Assembly: GCA_016720075.1 (NCBI GenBank) | Contig: JADJXW010000012.1 | Coordinates: 1 to 23,572 of the forward strand | Length of the DNA stretch: 23,572 bases | Source of the DNA: Pseudomonadota bacterium | Lineage (GTDB): Bacteria > Pseudomonadota > Gammaproteobacteria > Steroidobacterales > Steroidobacteraceae | Direction of reading: 5' to 3' | Shown: piece by piece, positions 9,654-19,024 of the stretch | Position numbering within the stretch: the stretch's first letter is position 1 | How the letters are laid out: each line of letters opens with the position of its first letter | Made by a program: the position numbers and the translations under genes | The notes under the pieces: model-generated | What the model saw: the letters and a program-made list of their open reading frames with translations, nothing else | The model's database searches: none | Told to the model about the DNA's origin: nothing

Positions 9654-12321
9654 ATGTCCTCCAAGACCCGGCAGGCGCTGGACAGCGCGATGCAACTCGC
9701 CCTCCAGCGCCACCAGGCCGGCGACCTCGTGGCCGCCGAGGAACAGTACGGCAAGGTGCTTGCGCTTGACGCCACCCACCCGGCGCCCTGCACAACCTGG
9801 GCATCATCCGGCTTTCACGCGGCGATACCGATGGCGCCCTGCTGCTGCTGGGTGCGGCCGTGGAGCAGCGTCCGGCCGAACCGGCCTTCCAGTTCAACCT
9901 GGGACTTGCGCAACAGACCAGCGGCGAACTGGAACTCGCCGCCACGGCGTATCGGCAGGCCGTGAAACTCAATCCCGCCTACCGCAAGGCGTGGGAGAAC
10001 CTGGGCGTGGTCCTGCAGGACCAGCAGCAGCACGATGAAGCCATTGCCGCCTACCGCCGCGCCCTCGTGCTGGATGCCGGATCGGTGCTGGCCCGGCAGA
10101 ACCTGGGCAATGCGCTGCGCGCGCTGGGTCGCCTGCAGGAGGCCGAGGCTGAATACCGTGCCGTGCTCGATCTGCAGCCGCTGCAGGCCGATGCAGCCGT
10201 GCAGCTCGGCGCCACGCGTCTGATGCGGGGCGATTTCTCCGGCTGGGACGACTACGAATGGCGCTACTGGTCCAGTGAATCGCTGGCGGGCAGCCTGCCC
10301 TGGCCCATGCCCCTGCCGAAATGGGACGGCGGCGATCTGGCCGGCCGCACGATTCACCTCTACGGCGAACAGGGCATTGGCGATGAAATCATGTTTGCCT
10401 CCTGCGTGGCGCACATGGCGCGGCGCAGCGCAGGTGAAGCTGTGGTGCGAGCCGCGCCTGGCACCGCTGTTCGCCAGATCATTTCCCGGCGTGGAGGTTC
10501 TGGCCAAGCCACGTGGCGGACTGGCGCCGCTGCTGGAGCCGCAGGCAAATGAAACGCTGCGCTGCTCGCTGGCCTCGCTGCCGCGTTTTCTTCGGCGCGC
10601 GGCGCCAGATTTCCCGGGCTCGCCCTATCTTGCAGCGGATGCCGTCGCGACGGCGCGCTGGCGCGAACGCTTCGCGGCCCTGGGTGGCCGGCGCGTCATC
10701 GGAATTTCCTGGCGCGGCGGTGGCGCGCCGCGGGCGCGCGAGGCACGCTCGATCGCGCTGGAACAACTCGCGCCGCTGTTCGCGATAGAAGGCGTGCGGA
10801 TCGTCGATCTGCAGTACGGCGATCATCACGAGGAAATCGCGCGCTTCAATGCTGGCGCCGCCAATCCCCTGGCGAGGTTCGATGACATCGATCCGCTCAG
10901 GGACATGGACGGATTCGCGGCGACCATCGCGGCGCTGGATGCCGTGGTCTGCGTGGACAACTCCACCGCGCACCTGGCAGGCGCGCTGGGCGTGTCCACT
11001 CTTCTGCTGCTGCCCTTCCAGGCGGACTGGCGATGGGAGCACGGACGGGAGGCCTCCCCCTGGTACGCCAGCCTGCGCCTGCTGTGGCAGCAGCAACCCG
11101 GACCGGATGCATGGCCCAGCGTCGTGCAACGCGCTAGCGAACAGCTTGCGAACATGGACGGGGCGGGAGCGCAGGTGTTGTCCGGCAGCGTTGCGGCGGC
11201 GACTGCGCCCGGCATTGCGCGCCCTGACGTCGACGCTACCCCGGACATCCTGCTGCTCAACGACACCAGCTACTGGTACCACTGGGGCTGCACGTGCACC
11301 TCGCTCGCGCTGCACGAGTCGCTGCGCGAACGCGGACTCACGGTGGACCCCGTGCACATCACGCACCTGAACGCGCTGGCGCCGCTGCCGGTCACTGTCG
11401 CGCAGTTCGACGACGATGCGTTCTTCGAGGGCGTTCCGCGCCGGCAACCCGGGACTGATCTCGCGGCTGCAAGCCGCATCCGGGTGATGGTCAATGGCGA
11501 GGGCAGCCTGCATGACTTCGGCATCACGGCCCGCGCGCTGCTCTATCTGATCTACATCGCCGCGAAGCGCATGGCAAGGCCGTGCACATCGTGAATCACT
11601 CCTGCTATCCAGCCACGGCTGGCGATCCGACGGCCCTGGATGCGCTGTACCGCATGGTGTATTCCACCGCCTCGTTCGTGGCCGTGCGCGAGGAAAGAGC
11701 CTCGCGCGCCTGACTGCGCTGGGCATCGAGGCGACGCCGACCTTCGACTGCCTGCCCTCTATGCCGCCCGTCACCCGGTGAATGCGCCGCGCGCTGCGCC
11801 GCGTGGTGATGGCCGGCTGCGTGCAGCTGGATGCGCGGATGGTGGAGCTGCTGGCGCGACTGGGCAACGAGGTGCTGGCTGCGGGATGCGAGCTCATCTT
11901 CCTGGCCGGCGCGAATGCGTGGCTCGCGCAGGACGATGCGCTGCTGCTCGCCGCGCTGCATCCCCGGCTACGCGGCCGCTACCGACTGGTGGCCGCCACC
12001 AGCGAGGCCGAATGGCTGGAAACGATCGCGGGGCGGGCCCTGCTTATTTCAGGTCGCTTCCATCACAGCATCGCCGCCGCAGCGGTGGGCACGGCGCTGC
12101 TGATTGCCGGCAGCAACACGGCCAAGAACGAGGGGCTCATCGACCGGCTCGGGCTCAACCCGGATGCGGTATGGATGGATGCCGCGCAGCCGGATGTCGC
12201 ATCCACCCGGCTGGCCGCGCTGCTGCGCAATCCTGCTGCGGGAACCGTCGATCCGGCGCGACTCGCGCAGCTGCGGGACCTGGCCAGAGGCAATTTCGAG
12301 AAACTGCCAAGGCGCGGCTAG
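9654..12321 (+). CDS. TPR - heptosyltransferase-like - polysaccharide pyruvyl transferase fusion protein
   Basis: About 889 residues after repair. Residues 1 to about 190 are TPR repeats (LALQRHQAGDLVAAEEQYGK; FNLGLAQQTSGELELAATAY; AWENLGVVLQDQQQHDEAIA; NLGNALRALGRLQEAEAEYR). Residues about 195-500 match the TPR-associated glycosyltransferase-9/heptosyltransferase-like domain: WDGGDLAGRTIHLYGEQGIG, DEIMFAS, IGISWRGGG, and VVCVDNSTAHLAGALG near 10950. From about 11245 a polysaccharide pyruvyl transferase domain begins (DILLLNDTSYWYHWGC, VNGEGSLHDFG, VHIVNHSCYP, TFDCLP, ISGRFHHSIAAAAVGTALLI, GSNTAKNEGLID). The join between the last two domains is in one clean frame (10440-11570), so the fusion is real. 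Breaks near 9782, 10432, 11573, 11700, 11757 and 11785. It probably acts in cytosolic or membrane-associated surface glycan assembly. The stop overlaps the convergent gene's stop in a shared CTAG (12318-12321). Confidence 0.83.
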
Positions 12322-14500
12322 CGGGCCAGCGGATCCGGTCGGATCTGGAATTTGACTATTTTCCCAGTGGTGCCCTTGCCACCCTCGGTGTGCCACACCA
12401 GATGCGTGCCGTAGTTGGCATACAGGCCCCGCCCCTTCCAGCCGCCATTCGGATCGTCGATGCGGCCATCCATGCCGCGCTGGTAGAAGCCCAGCGGATA
12501 CGGCACGCGCAAGTAGGTCCACTTGCCGGTTTGCAGATCCAGTGCGATCAGCGAATCGGAGTTCGAGCCGGTGAGGAAAGGCGTGTCCTTGCCGAGGCCC
12601 GAGACATCGTGCTGGTCCACCCAGCCGAAGTAGTGGAAGTCGGCCGGATAGTGGCTGCCCTTGAACTTCGGACCCGGCGTCTGCCACACCGTCCAGCCTT
12701 CGCCGCACAGGTCGCCCTTCTCGGCGCCGGGGCCTTTGGTCTGCGTGCACTTGCTGCGATCGAAGCGGGCCCACTGCGATGTGGCAGCCATCGCCACCCA
12801 GGGCGGCCCCTGGCTGTCGATGTCGATGCCACGCGGATCAAGGGTTCCCATCGGCACGCGGTAAACCCTCGGAGATGCAGGACTCAGGCGGATTGCTTGC
12901 CACGATCCAGGCGCACGACATAGCCGCGTTCCTGGCCGTTCGCGCTCCGAGGCCCCCCCAGACGATGTTCGCATTGGTGGGGTCGGGAATGACCGCGTAC
13001 AGTGATTTTCGCGCCTCGGTATCGAGTCTAGGATCTGGCTTGGGATTGTTGGCCGCGTTCCAAGGTTTGGTGATCCTGCCATCGCCATTGGTGTCGATGA
13101 TCTGTGGGCACCAGCCCTGCGAGGCCTGTTCGTCATGCGTCTGGTCGAACAGGCGCGTGTTCAGCCAGCCGAAGATCGGACCCGTAAGCTCGTTGAAGTA
13201 GAGCGTGCGGTCCGCGTCATTGGCGAACTGCAGGTGGTGCGTGCTGTAGCAGGTGTCGATCAGCTCGAACTTGCCCGTGGCCGGGTCATACACCGAGGCC
13301 TGCCGAAAGCTGTTGCGCAATGGATAGTACTTTGCGCATACTTGTTCTGGCTGCCTTCCTTGCAGAACGCGGGCTCGTCATTGCGGATCTTGGACGTGTT
13401 CCAGACTCTGCCGCGCTCATCCATCATCGGGTTGTGCGGATCGGAGGGGTGCTCCTTGCCCCACAGGTGCTCCATGCCCCAGAAATTCGAGGGCCGGGCC
13501 GCCGGTGGGAAACGCGTTGCCACCTTGCGGGGATCCTCGCGCGTGGGAATAACCACCTTCCACGCATCATTGGTCACCGGGTCCACCACGTTGATCGTGC
13601 CGTGGCCCGCGGAAACCGCGTAGATCGGCCCGTAGGCGTTCACCGTGGGACGATTCTTGTCGGTGGCGATTTCATCGTGCATGAAATCCTTGCGGGCCGC
13701 CGATGTCCCACAGCGTGACCACCACATTGCGCTCGATGCCCTGTGGCCGCGGGGGCGCAGGCGGCACGGCGCCGGATTCCACGCTGCGCGTCCAGTCCGC
13801 CATGGTCTTCGCCATGCCCTCGCCGCCGAACTGCAGGAAAGCGGCAGCCATGTTGGTGCCGCGCACGCCCAGCGTCGTGCGATACAGCCAGGCATCTTCG
13901 TGCGACTTGAATCCGAGCTTCTCGGCATCCATGTGCGTCAGCGTGCGCGTGAGCTGGTTTGCCGAGCTGGTGGCAAGTTGCAGTCCTTCTTGAAACGGTG
14001 CATCCAGTCGTCCTGCGAGAGTATGCCGGGCACGAACCCATTGCCGCCGTTGGCCACGCCGCCGGTGCCGGGAAAACTGCTGGCAGCGGGCACTTCGAGC
14101 AGCGACAGCCAGTAGTCGCCTGGATACACCTTCGCGGCCTCGCGCGTCCTTCGCGGCCTGCACCTTCAGCTCGAGCCCGGCATCACCCGGACGGCCTTTC
14201 ACCTTCGGGGAATCCACCAGTCCATAGCCACGCACCCACACGTTATAAGTGGCATCGGAAGCTGCGGCAGCGAAGCGACCCGCGTCATCGGTGACCACGA
14301 TCTTCACGAAAGGGGGTATTGGTTTCCTGCGTCTCGGCGATGACCCAGACCCCGGCCTCGGGTCCGGCGCCGTTGAGCACACGGCCTGAGATGAAGCCTT
14401 CCGGATACGCGCGCTTCGCCGTGGCGGGCGCCTGCGCCTGGACTGCCCAGGTCAGCAGCGCCAGTGTTGCTGAAGCCACCGCGATCAAGTGCCTTTTCAT
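12318..14500 (-). CDS. Secreted carboxypeptidase-regulatory-like/propeller protein with probable haem c site
   Basis: About 727 residues after repair. Signal peptide MKRHLIAVASATLALLTWAVQAQA, then an immunoglobulin-like carboxypeptidase-regulatory domain (EGFISGRVLNGAGPEAGVWV ... DDAGRFAAAASDATYNVWVR, residues about 33-110). Next comes a helical segment in which KKDCNL runs, after one missing base near 13977, into CHQLG, giving a C-N-L-C-H haem-attachment motif. A Met-rich helix follows (TNMAAAFLQFGGEGMAKTMA). The C-terminal 450 residues look like a Vgb/SMP-30-type propeller (YGPIYAVSAGHGTINVVDPV; NFWGMEHLWGKEHPSDPHNP; RTLYFNELTGPIFGWLN; DTNGDGRITKPWNA; NANIVWGG) and end GKIVKFQIRPDPLAR. Breaks near 14310, 14145, 13977, 13690, 13325 and 12870. 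Ribosome site GGGGGAGAAGAAA before the ATG ending at 14500. It is divergent from a cytochrome c-quinoprotein, suggesting a shared periplasmic redox role. The exact reaction is unknown. Confidence 0.78.
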
Positions 14501-14536
14501 TTTCTTCTCCCCCGCCCTTTCCGTTCCGGCAGATAG

Positions 14537-14564
14537 TACTTCAGGCCAGGGAATGCGCTATAAC
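14537..14564 (+). promoter_or_regulatory. Candidate sigma70 promoter for the quinoprotein cluster
   Basis: In the 107-base gap between divergent starts (14500 minus, 14608 plus) the sequence TACTTC (14537-14542), 16 bases, TATAAC (14559-14564) resembles a -35/-10 pair. The -10 is good and the -35 is weak. No operator-like repeat was recognised. Confidence 0.3.
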
Positions 14565-14607
14565 TTGCACGGGGGCGTCGCGAAACAATTCCAATACCGA
14601 AACCGCC

Positions 14608-16752
14608 ATGATTCTCCGGAACACGCTGCTGACGGTCTTCATCGCCACCGCCGCCCCTCATGCCGCGGCACAGTCGCTGTTCTCCGGGCGGCAGCGCCAT
14701 GCGCGGCAATGCCAACACGGGACAAACCACTTACGCGCAGTCCTGCCTCGCCTGCCACGGGCCGCGGCTGGAGGGCAGTCCGTTCGCACCCGCGCTGGTA
14801 GGCAGCAGTTTTCAGGATCACTGGCGCGGCAAGCCGGCCGCTGAATTGCTCGCGCAGATGCGCAAGACCATGCCTCCCAAGGGCACCGGGACGGTAAGAC
14901 CTGAAGCGTTCCCCGACCTGCTGGCCTTCCTGGTCAAGGCCAATGAAGAAGGATCCGGTTTTCTTGCGAAGCTGATAGGGGCCAGCGGCCTCGTCGGCCA
15001 CAGCCACGGCGGCGAACACGGCGACGGCGATCGTCCGAACGGCTCCCATGCCCGCAGCGGTGGCCCAGCGCCTGAAGGGACTTTGCCGCCGTCACGGATG
15101 CCATGCTGGCCTCGCCGGCCGAGGGCGACTGGCTGATGTGGCGCCGGACCTTCGACTCCGGCGGGTTTCAGCCCCCTGAAGCAGATCGACCGGCGCAACG
15201 TGCAGCGCCTCGGCAAGGCCTGGAGTCTCGTGCTGGATCAAAGCGGCAACGAGATCACGCCGCTGGTGCATGGCGGAATCCTGTTCGTGCACAGCGGCGC
15301 CTCGCTCACCGCGGTGGATGCGGCCAGTGGCACGCCGCTGTGGAAATACCAGCGGAAATCGCGCGCGCTTCCGGCGCGGCACGGCAGTTCGACCCAAGCC
15401 GGCGGGCGCGCGTGAAATCGATCGCGATCTACGGGCATGCGCTCTACATGCCGACGCCCGATGGCCACCTGGTGGCGCTCGATGCGCGCAACGGCAAGCT
15501 GCTCTGGGATCGCGCCATCAATGCGGGCGCCGCCGGTTCAGGATTGCAGCTCTCCAGCGGTCCGCTCGCGGCGCGCGGCGTGGTGATGATTGGCGTGAGC
15601 CTGGGACTGGCGAGCCCCGGTGGTTGTTTCATCGTGGCGCTGGATGCCCTCACGGGTGCCGAGCGCTGGCGCTTCCAGACCGTGGCACGACCCGGCACGC
15701 CGGGCGGCGATTCGTGGAATGGCGCGCCCATTGAGGAACGCTATGGCGCTGGCGTGTGGACCACCGGCAGCTACGACCCCACGCTCAACCTCGCCTATTT
15801 CGGCGTAGGCAACACCTACACCACCGCCACGCTGCTGCAGCCACGCCTGCCAGGCGCGGGTGGCGTGACATCCAACGACGGGCTTTTCACCGACGCCACT
15901 CTCGCGCTGCGGCCGGAAACCGGCGAACTGGTATGGCATCACCAGCATCACCGGCGCGATGTCTGGGACCAGGACTGGGCTTTCGAACAGACGGTGGTGA
16001 CGCTTGGCAATGGCCCCGCTGCGCGCCGCGCCGTGGTCACGGCGGCAAGACCGCGGTGTTCGAGGCCGTGGATGCGGCGACCGGGGAAATTCCTGTTCGC
16101 GCACGACACGGGCCTGTCGAACCTGTACGCCTCGATCGATCCGGCCACGGGCGCCAAGATCAACAACCCGCAACTGGAGCCGGTGCCGGGCAAGGCGCTG
16201 CTGCTGTGCCCGAGCAACCTCGGCGCGCGCAACTGGCCCGCCACATCGCTGAATCCCGCCACTAGAATGCTGTTCGTGCCGCTGCAGGAATCCTGCACGG
16301 ATTTCACCTGGCAGCCACGCGGCGCGAAGGAAACGGCCAGTGGCGGATCGGACATCCGGTTCACGCCGCGAATGCGACCGGGAAGCGATGGCAAGCTGGG
16401 TCGCCTGATCGCGCTCGACCTGGATTCCGGTCGCGTGGCATGGATGCATCGGCAGCGGATGCCCGTGGCCAGTTCGCTGCTGGCCACGGCCGGTGGCGTG
16501 GTGTTCATGGCCGATGTGGATCGCCATTTCGGCGCGTATGACCAGGACACTGGCGCCCTGCTGTGGAGCACGCGCCTGCCGGCCGCCGCGGAATCCAGCC
16601 CCATTGCCTTTGCCGCGGGCAACAGGCAGTTCATCGCCGTGGTCAGTGGCGAGGCCAGTCACCTGGGCAACTACAACCGCGGGCTGGTACCGGAACTCGG
16701 CGAGCCGGTCACGGAAATTTCGCTGCAGGTCTTCGCGCTGCCGGAACGCTGA
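14608..16752 (+). CDS. Secreted cytochrome c-PQQ-type beta-propeller quinoprotein
   Basis: About 715 residues. Signal peptide MILRNTLLTVFIATAAPHAAAQ, then a cytochrome c domain with haem motif CLACH (in YAQSCLACHGPRLEGSPFAP) and a likely axial Met in AQMRKTMPPKGTG. A propeller follows that begins DWLMWRRTFDSGGF after breaks near 14690, 15080 and 15168. Blade motifs include VDAASGTPLWKYQRK, YMPTPDGHLVALDARNGKLL, FIVALDALTGAERWRFQTV, GAGVWTTGSYDPTLNLAYFG, RRDVWDQDWAFEQTVV, DAATGEFLFAHDTGLSNLYA (after repair near 16045), NWPATSLNPATRMLFVPLQE, and ALDLDSGRVAWMHRQRMPVA. It ends VTEISLQVFALPER. The WDQDW motif corresponds to the HDxWDxD segment of PQQ dehydrogenases. The active-site Lys segment of the first quinoprotein is less obvious here, so substrate and even PQQ occupancy are uncertain. 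No strong ribosome site precedes ATG 14608. Probably co-transcribed with the two downstream genes. Confidence 0.82.
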
Positions 16753-16791
16753 CCCCGGGGGCATTGCCTGAATCGTCAGTAGGACATACAG

Positions 16792-16805
16792 TCTCCTGCA
16801 GGAGA
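16792..16805 (+). promoter_or_regulatory. Perfect 14-bp palindrome containing the ribosome site of the next gene
   Basis: TCTCCTGCAGGAGA can fold as a 5-bp stem with a TGCA loop. Its right arm GGAGA is the likely Shine-Dalgarno for ATG 16811 (5 bases between). It could modulate initiation or bind a dimeric protein; it may also be chance. Confidence 0.3.
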
Positions 16806-16810
16806 AACCA

Positions 16811-17604
16811 ATGCAAGTGTGAATTCTGACCTTCAGGCGATGACCGCGCTGGTCTTCGCCGCAGGACCCTGCCTGCAGGCCATCGCAGCCCAGGCACCAG
16901 GCTCGGGGCGCAGCCGCCCAAACCGGTCGTCATGGGTGATCCGCTGCGGCGCGACCTGGGCGTGCCGGACAGCTCGCCCAACATCTCCGGCACCTGGTCG
17001 CCCAACACCTTCTTCCGTGTGATCTCGCCGGTCGATGGCTCCGCCACCCCTTTCCTGCCCTGGGCGCGCGAGTTCTTCCTGAACCGCAATGCGGCCGAGG
17101 CCCGCGGCGAGCCGCTGTTCGACCCCAACGCCAACTGCCTGCCCAGTGGCGTGCCGCGCGTATCCCCACGCCCTATCCGCTCGACATCGTGCAGACCCCG
17201 ATGCCATCTGCATCGGCATCGAGGTCATGCACAGCTTCCGGATCATCCACATGGATGGCAGGCCAATGCCGGCGGATTTCAAGCCCACCTACCTGGGGTA
17301 CTCGGCCGGCCGATGGGAAGGCGATGTGCTGGTGGTGGAAACCACCGGCCTCAACGGCTACACGCAGGTGGACGAGGAAGGCCGCCCCAAGAGCAGTTCA
17401 ATGAAAGTCACGGAGCGCTACATGAAGCGCGCACCGGACCTGCTGGAAATCACCTACACGCTGGATGACCCGAGGACGTATTCGCGCCCATGGACCGCCC
17501 GTGCGCAGTATCGCTGGGCGCCGACCCTGCGCTTCAGTGAATACATCTGCGAAGAAAACAACCGCAACAAGCCGGATGCCAGCGGCAAGCTGCGCACGCG
17601 CTGA
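16811..17604 (+). CDS. Secreted protein of unknown function, GRWEGDxLVVET family, copy 1
   Basis: About 264 residues after repair. I recognise the general family, abundant in soil Proteobacteria and Acidobacteria and usually annotated as hypothetical, but know no function. The N terminus reads as a signal peptide (NSDLQAMTALVFAAGPCLQA, then IAAQA). Next come DLGVPDSSPNISGTWSP, PFLPWAREFFLNRNAAEARG, DPNANCLPSGVPR (a Cys before SGVPR), MHSFRIIHMDGRPMPADFKP, and the family core AGRWEGDVLVVETTGLNGYT with MKVTERYMKR, LEITYTLDDPRTYSRPWTAR and YICEENNRN near the end. ATG 16811 is chosen because of its GGAGA ribosome site; a base is missing just after it. GTG 16819 or ATG 16840 are alternatives. Breaks near 16815, 16905 and 17160-17200. 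It lies 58 bases after the quinoprotein and 11 bases before its paralogue, suggesting one transcript and a shared periplasmic role. Confidence 0.75.
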
Positions 17605-17615
17605 GGGGCATCACC

Positions 17616-18430
17616 ATGGCAAGAAACGTTTCATTCGCGGCTGCGGCCGCAACCGTCCTGGCATTGCTCGGCTCCGCGGCCGCCTGGCCACAGGGTGCCC
17701 GCAACAGCTCCATTCCGGCGGAAAACGAGGCCAATGCCAGGCAGGCCGCGGTGGACAACGCCGCCCGCCCGCTGCTGGCTGCCGCCTCGCCAAGCCGTAC
17801 CTGGGTGGCTACTGGCGCATCGCGCAGCCCATTGCCGCGCTGACCACGGCCGAAGGCAAGGCGCCGCCGCTGAATGCCGCCGGCCGCAAGGTGCTTCGCC
17901 AGGCGGCCGCCGAACGCAAGGCCGGACGGAATCCCGATCCCATGGATGTGTGCCTGCCGCCCGGCACTCCGCGTTCGCTCACGGTCGACAAGCCGTTTGC
18001 GATCGCGCACGCCGCGGTGAAGGTCACGTTCTTCCATCAGGTCTATCACGTGATCCGGCACGTGTATCTGGATAGCCCGCTGCAGGTGACCGACGACGAC
18101 AACCGCGACGAACTGTGGGAAGGCACTTCATCGGGTCGCTGGGATGGCGACACGCTGGTCATCGAAACCGCCAATTTCAACGGCAAGCAGTGGCTCGACG
18201 ACTCGGGCCTGCCGCAGTCGGTGGCCATGCGGGTAACCGAGCGCATCCGCCGCGTCGATGCCGGACACGCTCGGGAAATCTCGTCACCTACGAAGATGCC
18301 ACGTACTACTCGAAGCCGTGGACTGCGCGCCTGGGTCTTCAAGGCCCAGCCCCGCTCCACGTTGCTGGTCGAGGAAGACTGCGCGGAGAAGCTGCTGGAC
18401 TTCCCGATGAAGGCCTACGCACCGGAATGA
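17616..18430 (+). CDS. Secreted protein of unknown function, GRWxGDxLVxET family, copy 2
   Basis: About 271 residues, diverged paralogue of the preceding gene. Signal peptide MARNVSFAAAAATVLALLGS, then a QGARNSS-like mature start. After a break near 17790 come KPYLGGYWRIAQPIAALTTA, RNPDPMDVCLPPGTPRS (equivalent to CLPSGVPR of copy 1), AVKVTFFHQVYHVIRHVYLD, SGRWDGDTLVIETANFNGKQ, SVAMRVTERIRRVDAG, and after breaks near 18265-18330 YEDATYYSKPWTARL and LLVEEDCAEKLLD. Copies 1 and 2 share motif order and an acidic Cys-containing C terminus but little else, so the duplication is old or they were paired by function. A good ribosome site (GAGGGG, 8 bases) precedes ATG 17616. The TGA stop lies in the loop of a strong hairpin. 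Confidence 0.78.
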
Positions 18431-18440
18431 TCCGGTGCGT
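18417..18440. terminator. Hairpin between convergent genes (probable bidirectional terminator)
   Basis: Perfect 9-bp stem ACGCACCGG/CCGGTGCGT with loop AATGAT. It occupies the end of the plus-strand gene and the whole 10-base gap to the minus-strand Sco stop at 18441. The plus-strand stop TGA (18428-18430) is in the loop. There is no long T-run, so the mechanism is uncertain. Confidence 0.6.
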
Positions 18441-19024
18441 TTACTTCGCGATCAGCCTGCGCAGTTTTGCAAGGGCCGCGTCATCGTTGTCGAGTGGTGA
18501 GATCGAGTCAACGTAGCGGCCGGCGCTGTCCACGAGAAACACCGCGGTGCTGTGATCGACGTTGTACCCGCCCGGGCTGCGGCACCTTCGCGTGACCACG
18601 CGGTACGCATCGGCGATCGCCGCGACCTGCGCGGGCGTGCCTGTAAGGCCGATCATCGAAGCTCGGAACAGATCGACGTACGCGCCCACCGAGGCCGGCG
18701 TATCGATCTCCGGATCCACCGACACGAACACGATCTGCAGCTTTTCGCCGTCGGCGCCCATGCGGCAACGCCAGTCCGCCAGGTGCAGGAGCGTGGTCGG
18801 GCATCCGGGCAGCGCGTGTAGCCGAAGTAGATCGCGAACGGCCTGCCGCGCAGGTTCGCATCTGTGAAGGGGCGGCTGTCGCGATCAAGCAGTTCGAAGG
18901 CACCGCCGATCGAGGGCGCTCGCTGCAGCGAATGGCTGAGGAAGGCCCCGGCCGCAACGGCAACTACCGGCAGCACCGCCACCGACCATGCCGGACGGCG
19001 GGCAAGAAGCCCGCGCTGTGTCAT
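18441..19024 (-). CDS. SCO1/SenC family copper metallochaperone
   Basis: About 194 residues, last gene of the ars-copper operon. N-terminal membrane anchor (WSVAVLPVVAVAAGAFLSHS), then a thioredoxin fold facing the periplasm: GGAFELLDRDSRPFTDANLR, RGRPFAIYFGYTRCPD, and after a break near 18805-18815 LQIVFVSVDPEIDTPASVGA and YNVDHSTAVFLVDSAGRYVD, where the His is the family's copper ligand. Sco proteins deliver copper to the CuA site of cytochrome oxidase or act as thiol reductants. The first Cys of the CxxxC motif (TRCPD) is visible; the second falls at the frame break and cannot be confirmed. The start ATG (ending 19024) overlaps the PCuAC stop as ATGA, so the two are translationally coupled. 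Stop TAA 18441-18443. Confidence 0.88.

Noticed and set aside
10479..11897. 472-codon minus-strand open frame opposite the TPR/glycosyltransferase gene
   Set aside because: Arg/Ala-rich antisense shadow with no family sequence.
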